DNA of 9,308 nt. Origin: Flavobacteriales bacterium (GTDB lineage: Bacteria > Bacteroidota > Bacteroidia > Flavobacteriales > Flavobacteriaceae). The stretch spans positions 1 through 9,308 of the forward strand of contig JALVEJ010000194.1 in the NCBI GenBank assembly GCA_027031025.1. The letters are read 5' to 3'. Of the stretch, positions 6,351-9,308 are shown piece by piece. The position numbers and the translations under genes are program-made. The notes below the pieces were generated by a model. That model searched no databases, was not told the DNA's origin, and was given only the letters and a program-made list of their open reading frames with translations. The first letter of the stretch is position 1, and each line of letters begins with the position of its first letter.

Positions 6351-7252
6351 AAATCCTTTTTAAGAATTTCCTCTTTTTTCTTACTCCATGATAGTTTCCT
6401 GTCAATCTTTATACTGATTTTGTTAGGTTTATCATCTACAAACAGATCAAATGATTTCCATTTTTTTGGTTCAAGACCGTTTTTTGGGGTTAGCATAAAC
6501 CTTTCTTCAAGGATTTTTTTGTTATGTTTATATCCAGTTATAGTGATGTAATATTTTGGACTTCCCTGCTGTGATGTAGGTATTGTATGAGGAATTTTTA
6601 TGTTTTTTATTTTCATTAATATAAAATTCTGTTTTATACTAAAGTTTATCAGGAAATCTTTTTCGTCTGCTTTCAAAGAAGGAAAAGAGTGATTGTGAAG
6701 ATTTTTTTTTGAATGGAAATAGGTAAACGGAAATTTCTGAATGAGCCTTTCTTTTTTAGCAGGCATGTGGCAATCTTGACAATTTTTGACAGACCCACTT
6801 TCCTTCCACTTTAAATAAGTTTTTTCATGGCATCCAGCACATATTTTTGATGATATGTAATCTGGATCATAGGTTGAGTAGTGGGGAGGGGAGAACACTC
6901 TGTAAGGTCCATGTATAGAGTTTGTATCTCCTCTGTAGTGGCACGAGAAACAGTTTACCCCCTCTTCCCTCAGTTTATTCCTTAATTCAGGTTTTTTTAC
7001 AGCTTTTACTTCCAGTGGAGCATGACAAGATAAACATTTTGTTTTTGTACGATTTTCTGTCTTTTTTATAAAGTCTTCGGAAATCCATGCGACAGAATGT
7101 CTGGAGTCTTTCCACTGGCTATATATCTTTGTATGACATTCTGAACATCTTTTCGAAGGAGGACGGTCAAGGATGTCCTCCTCCAAGAAAATTTTTTCTA
7201 TCTTTTCACATCCCAGAGAAAACATTAAAAAAAGTAGAAAAATTACTCTCAT
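6338..7252 (-). CDS. Penta-heme c-type cytochrome, putative lipoprotein (cytochrome c554-like)
   Basis: This 304-residue exported protein begins with a short hydrophobic leader (MRVIFLLFLMFSLGC) ending at C15, a plausible lipobox that would anchor it in a membrane facing the periplasm. Five CxxCH heme-attachment motifs follow: CSECH (36-40), CLSCH (73-77), CFSCH (101-105), CAGCH (138-142) and CQDCH (158-162). Spacing and surroundings (KDSRHSVAW, REEGVNCFSCHYRGDTNSIHGPYR) resemble the cytochrome c554 / multiheme nitrite-hydroxylamine-type superfamily. Residues after about 190 contain no heme site and look beta-rich, with KIPHTIPTSQQGSPKYYITITGYK-like strands from 219 on, so a C-terminal Ig-like domain is likely. 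Its ATG overlaps the stop of the tri-heme cytochrome (TAATG), arguing for coupled translation and a shared electron-transfer role. Electron donor and acceptor are unknown. Its 3' end overlaps the opposite-strand small membrane gene by 13 bases. Confidence 0.9.
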   Translation of the reverse strand: MRVIFLLFLMFSLGCEKIEKIFLEEDILDRPPSKRCSECHTKIYSQWKDSRHSVAWISEDFIKKTENRTKTKCLSCHAPLEVKAVKKPELRNKLREEGVNCFSCHYRGDTNSIHGPYRVFSPPHYSTYDPDYISSKICAGCHEKTYLKWKESGSVKNCQDCHMPAKKERLIQKFPFTYFHSKKNLHNHSFPSLKADEKDFLINFSIKQNFILMKIKNIKIPHTIPTSQQGSPKYYITITGYKHNKKILEERFMLTPKNGLEPKKWKSFDLFVDDKPNKISIKIDRKLSWSKKKEEILKKDFYFD

Positions 7253-8076
7253 TACTTACTGCCAAATCTTTCTTTGAGGAGATAAAGGGTCTGGTGAACA
7301 TTATGACACTTTGAACAGTTATTCTGTGATATCCATTTCAACTGTTTTTTTATCTGGATAAGCTCACCGTTTGCAACCGCCTCTCTTAGTGCAGTTATCC
7401 TTTTGTTTGCCTCAATACCAAAATATATTTCTTCATCTTTTTTAGTGGTATGACAGTCCTTACACATCTGTGTCATACCTTCAAACCTTTTTATAAAGTT
7501 AAACCCAGACTTCCTTGCCTTGTTTTTCTGTCCATCTATCAGATGTATTCTCATCATCTTCATATCATTTGTCATAGCTTTCATGTAGTCCTCAATAGAG
7601 TATTCAAGACCTGATACTGGATCTTCTATCTGTGTCTTGTTGAAATTCGGGGAATGAAATTTTATTTTTGCAGATAGCTGGTAGTTTTTGTGGCATTGAA
7701 CACAGGATTTACTAATATTTTGGACAAATTCCATTGATCCTGCTTTGTCTTTTGACTTGACGGCATTAACAAGCTTTTCCATATCTTCTTTTTTCAAGAG
7801 TTTATCCCATTTTTTTACCATTTTTCCTATCTTCAGGTAGTTTTCCTGAAGTCTTTTTGCCCATTTTTCCGCATTCTGCCAGTCCCCTTCTTTGATATTA
7901 GAAACAACTCCTGTAATAGAAACTGAAAGAGTATGCATAAGTTCAACAAACTCCATTTTTTCTGATTTAGGAGGGTAGTAGTTTGAGAGTTCTTTTGGAA
8001 GGTCTCTGAGTTTTATGTTTTTGCCGTAAGATACAGAAAAAATAGACATTAAAATAAACAATACAAATAATCTCAT
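7252..8076 (-). CDS. Tri-heme c-type cytochrome with cytochrome c'-like helical domains
   Basis: This is a 274-residue periplasmic protein with a Sec signal peptide (MRLFVLFILMSIFSVSYG, cleavage near residue 18). Three CxxCH sites are present: CVQCHKNY (125-132), CKDCH (205-209) and CSKCHNVH (254-261). Residues 40-132 form a long helical domain ending in the heme motif CxxCHxxY, the arrangement of cytochrome c' four-helix bundles. Residues 158-270 look like a second helical domain, carrying one heme motif in its middle and one near its end. Cytochrome c' proteins bind NO or act as electron carriers; which applies here cannot be read from sequence. GGGAGGT before ATG 8076 is a strong ribosome site. 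The stop overlaps the penta-heme cytochrome start, so the two are almost certainly made together and may form a periplasmic electron conduit of eight hemes. Confidence 0.9.
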   Translation of the reverse strand: MRLFVLFILMSIFSVSYGKNIKLRDLPKELSNYYPPKSEKMEFVELMHTLSVSITGVVSNIKEGDWQNAEKWAKRLQENYLKIGKMVKKWDKLLKKEDMEKLVNAVKSKDKAGSMEFVQNISKSCVQCHKNYQLSAKIKFHSPNFNKTQIEDPVSGLEYSIEDYMKAMTNDMKMMRIHLIDGQKNKARKSGFNFIKRFEGMTQMCKDCHTTKKDEEIYFGIEANKRITALREAVANGELIQIKKQLKWISQNNCSKCHNVHQTLYLLKERFGSK

Positions 8077-8130
8077 GGCTTAACCTCCCTGCTGGATTAA
8101 TTTTTTTTATTAAATCTAATGGAAGGTATT

Positions 8131-8754
8131 CTATTTTTTTATGGCAATTGTCAGAAAAATAGGATACTCTTTTTTCTTACCTTCTCTTTCTTTTGTTATT
8201 GAATGGATTATTCTGTAGTCCACTTTTTTTAAACCTGTTTTCTCCAGCCATGTTTTAATATCATTCTCATCAAAACCAAAATGTTTAACATCTGTGTTGT
8301 CTGAGTGGAAAGAACCGTCTTCCTTGTAAAGATCTGCTACGGCTATATAACCGCCTTTTTTTAGATAACCTTTTAGATGATTCAGTGCCTCTGCAGGATC
8401 ATCAAGATGGTGGAATGTCATTGCAGTTATTATCAGATCAAAATCTTTTTCTGGGAAACCATCCCTAAATATATCTTTTTTGTATATTCTGATATTCCTG
8501 ATCCCCTGTTCTTTAATCTTTTTTTTAAACACATTCAGCATTCCTTCTGAAAGGTCAAGGGCAATTATTTCTTTTACAAATGGAGAAAGGATTATATCAA
8601 TAGTTCCTGTTCCGGCTCCGATATCAAGAACTTTGAAACTTTTGTTAACCGGAACTTTATCAAGTATGTTTTTAATAATTATTTTAGACCTTTCAAATTT
8701 ATCAGAAGTGTCGTATTTGTCTGCTACCTGATCAAACCTCTTGCCAATATCCAT
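8131..8754 (-). CDS. Class I SAM-dependent methyltransferase (UbiE/BioC-like), substrate unknown
   Basis: The 207-residue protein has the Rossmann methyltransferase core: motif I KVLDIGAGTGTID (41-53) binds S-adenosylmethionine, IIALDLSEGML (63-73) holds the acidic residue for the ribose, KKDIF (92-96) and DLIITAMTFHHLDDP (106-120) supply motifs II and III, and LKKGGYIAVADLY gives the following strand. The length and the FHHL motif suit the Methyltransf_11/25 group (UbiE, BioC and many small-molecule enzymes). No extra substrate domain is visible. The start at ATG 8754 is supported by CAGGTGA (8764-8758), which lies within the rubredoxin gene; the two coding regions overlap by 23 bases. It is separated by 54 bases from the tri-heme cytochrome gene, with no visible minus-strand terminator, so all four are probably one operon. 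Methyl acceptor is unknown; a quinone precursor or other redox cofactor is possible but unproven. Confidence 0.9.
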   Translation of the reverse strand: MDIGKRFDQVADKYDTSDKFERSKIIIKNILDKVPVNKSFKVLDIGAGTGTIDIILSPFVKEIIALDLSEGMLNVFKKKIKEQGIRNIRIYKKDIFRDGFPEKDFDLIITAMTFHHLDDPAEALNHLKGYLKKGGYIAVADLYKEDGSFHSDNTDVKHFGFDENDIKTWLEKTGLKKVDYRIIHSITKEREGKKKEYPIFLTIAIKK

Positions 8755-8947
8755 CTTTCACCTGATAAAAATGGGATTTTGCGTAGCTGCAAACAGGACA
8801 TCTCCATTTATCAGGAAGATCCTTAAACTGAACTCCGGGAGATATACCTCTTTTTTCGTCACCTTTATCTGGATCATAGATATACCCGCAAACTTTACAT
8901 CTGTATTTTAGTTCAGATGAATTCTTGATTATCACCTTTCTTCCCAT
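8732..8947 (-). CDS. Rubredoxin with short N-terminal extension
   Basis: The 71-residue protein carries both rubredoxin knuckles, C17-K-V-C20-G and C50-P-V-C53-S, which bind one iron atom by four cysteines. The conserved GYIYDPDKGD (21-30), SPGVQFKDLPDKWRCPVC (36-53) stretch places it firmly in the family. Ordinary rubredoxins are about 52 residues and start just before the first cysteine pair; this one has about 13 extra N-terminal and 15 extra C-terminal residues. No ribosome site precedes ATG 8947, so the message may be leaderless; GTG at codon 5 is an alternative start. It is presumably a cytoplasmic one-electron carrier, because no signal peptide is seen. Its 3' end overlaps the methyltransferase start by 23 bases, and two exported cytochrome genes follow, so a redox role in the same process is likely. 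Confidence 0.95.
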   Translation of the reverse strand: MGRKVIIKNSSELKYRCKVCGYIYDPDKGDEKRGISPGVQFKDLPDKWRCPVCSYAKSHFYQVKDGYWQEV

Positions 8948-8962
8948 AGGAAAAAATATAAC

Positions 8963-8975
8963 ACAAACTCTTTGT
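8963..8975. promoter_or_regulatory. Short palindrome in the rubredoxin-mtnC divergent gap
   Basis: ACAAA-CTC-TTTGT is a perfect inverted repeat of 5-bp arms around a three-base centre. It lies in the middle of the 60-base AT-rich gap between two divergent genes, where both promoters must lie. No convincing -35/-10 pair was found in this gap. The palindrome may be an operator or chance in A/T-rich sequence. Confidence 0.2.
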
Positions 8976-9007
8976 TAAAATAATAAAAAAATAAAATGAG
9001 GTGAGAT

Positions 9008-9308
9008 ATGATTAAAGCCATACTTATAGATATTGAGGGAACGGTTTCTCCTATCAGTTTTGTAAAGGAGGTTCTGTTTCCTTACTCTAAAGAAAGAATA
9101 GAAAAATTCATAAAAGAAAATATTAACAGCCCAGAAATAAAAAAGATATTAGATCAGGTCAGGGAGATTGAAGGAAAAGAACTTACAATAGACGAGGTTA
9201 TACAGACACTAAAAAAATGGATAGACGAGGACAAGAAAATAGCACCCCTGAAGGACATTCAAGGTTTTATATGGAAGGAAGGATTTGAAAAAGGACAGCT
9301 TAAAGCCC
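9008..9308 (+). CDS. mtnC: Enolase-phosphatase E1 of methionine salvage (3' part beyond window)
   Basis: One hundred codons of an open frame begin at ATG 9008 and reach the right edge without a stop. The first residues, MIKAILIDIEGTVSPISFVKEVLFPY, match the start of MtnC. D8-I-E10-G-T is the HAD-superfamily nucleophile motif in the variant form typical of this enzyme, and SPISFVK with LFPYS is the family signature. MtnC converts 2,3-diketo-5-methylthiopentyl-1-phosphate by enolisation and dephosphorylation to the acireductone of the methionine salvage pathway, in the cytoplasm. Further residues fit the helical cap region (KKWIDEDKKIAPLKDIQGFIWKEGF). GAGGTGAG (8998-9005) just before ATG serves as ribosome site. 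It is divergent from the rubredoxin operon, 60 bases apart. The complete protein usually has about 220-230 residues, so roughly half is missing. Confidence 0.93.
   Translation, partial: MIKAILIDIEGTVSPISFVKEVLFPYSKERIEKFIKENINSPEIKKILDQVREIEGKELTIDEVIQTLKKWIDEDKKIAPLKDIQGFIWKEGFEKGQLKA

Noticed and set aside
8101..8108. Run of T as a terminator
   Set aside because: No hairpin precedes it, and it lies on the plus strand where no gene ends; the minus-strand genes here continue as one operon.
1..9308. tRNA or rRNA genes, CRISPR arrays, insertion sequences, prophage genes
   Set aside because: Searched by eye on both strands; no cloverleaf with conserved TTC arm, no regularly spaced repeats, and no transposase or integrase-like protein was seen.

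Overview
The window is AT-rich, uses strong AGGAGG-type ribosome sites and has very short intergenic gaps. Its gene content (IscU/NifU scaffold, Mrp ATPase, NifS-like protein, several multiheme c-type cytochromes, rubredoxin, MtnC, many Lys/Glu/Ile-rich proteins) suggests a thermophilic chemolithotrophic bacterium. Aquificota of the Hydrogenothermaceae type (Persephonella- or Sulfurihydrogenibium-like) fits best. That placement is inference from protein character, not a database result.

Layout. (1) 1-1431, minus strand: an iscU/nifU-type Fe-S scaffold gene overlaps by one base (TAATG) a PP-loop tRNA-thiolation-type gene that runs off the left edge. (2) 1559-3559, plus strand: a 59-residue winged-helix protein, then a ClC-type chloride transporter/channel with two CBS domains. 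(3) 3570-5884, minus strand: an Mrp/ApbC-type P-loop ATPase followed 14 bases later by a NifS-family protein. These converge on the ClC gene across a small hairpin. (4) 6093-6350, plus strand: an 85-residue single-pass membrane protein of unknown role with a recognisable promoter. (5) 6338-8947, minus strand: a tight four-gene run of rubredoxin, class I SAM methyltransferase, tri-heme cytochrome and penta-heme lipoprotein cytochrome. (6) 9008 to the right edge, plus strand: the beginning of mtnC (methionine salvage). No stretch longer than about 210 bases lacks a gene, and I saw no rRNA, tRNA, CRISPR array or mobile element.

How the genes may work together. Regions 1 and 3 form a sulfur/iron-sulfur neighbourhood: scaffold, ATPase carrier, NifS homologue and tRNA sulfur-transfer enzyme. 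The most striking point is that the NifS homologue has tyrosine where the PLP-binding lysine should be. Three other PLP-contact positions are also changed, yet the persulfide cysteine loop is intact. The neighbouring Mrp protein has CPDT where CxxC is usual. The IscU is fully canonical. This suggests a non-classical Fe-S/sulfur-trafficking module that may not rely on cysteine desulfuration by this protein. Region 5 looks like a periplasmic electron-transfer module (eight predicted hemes) encoded together with a cytoplasmic rubredoxin and a methyltransferase, a combination I cannot assign to a named pathway.
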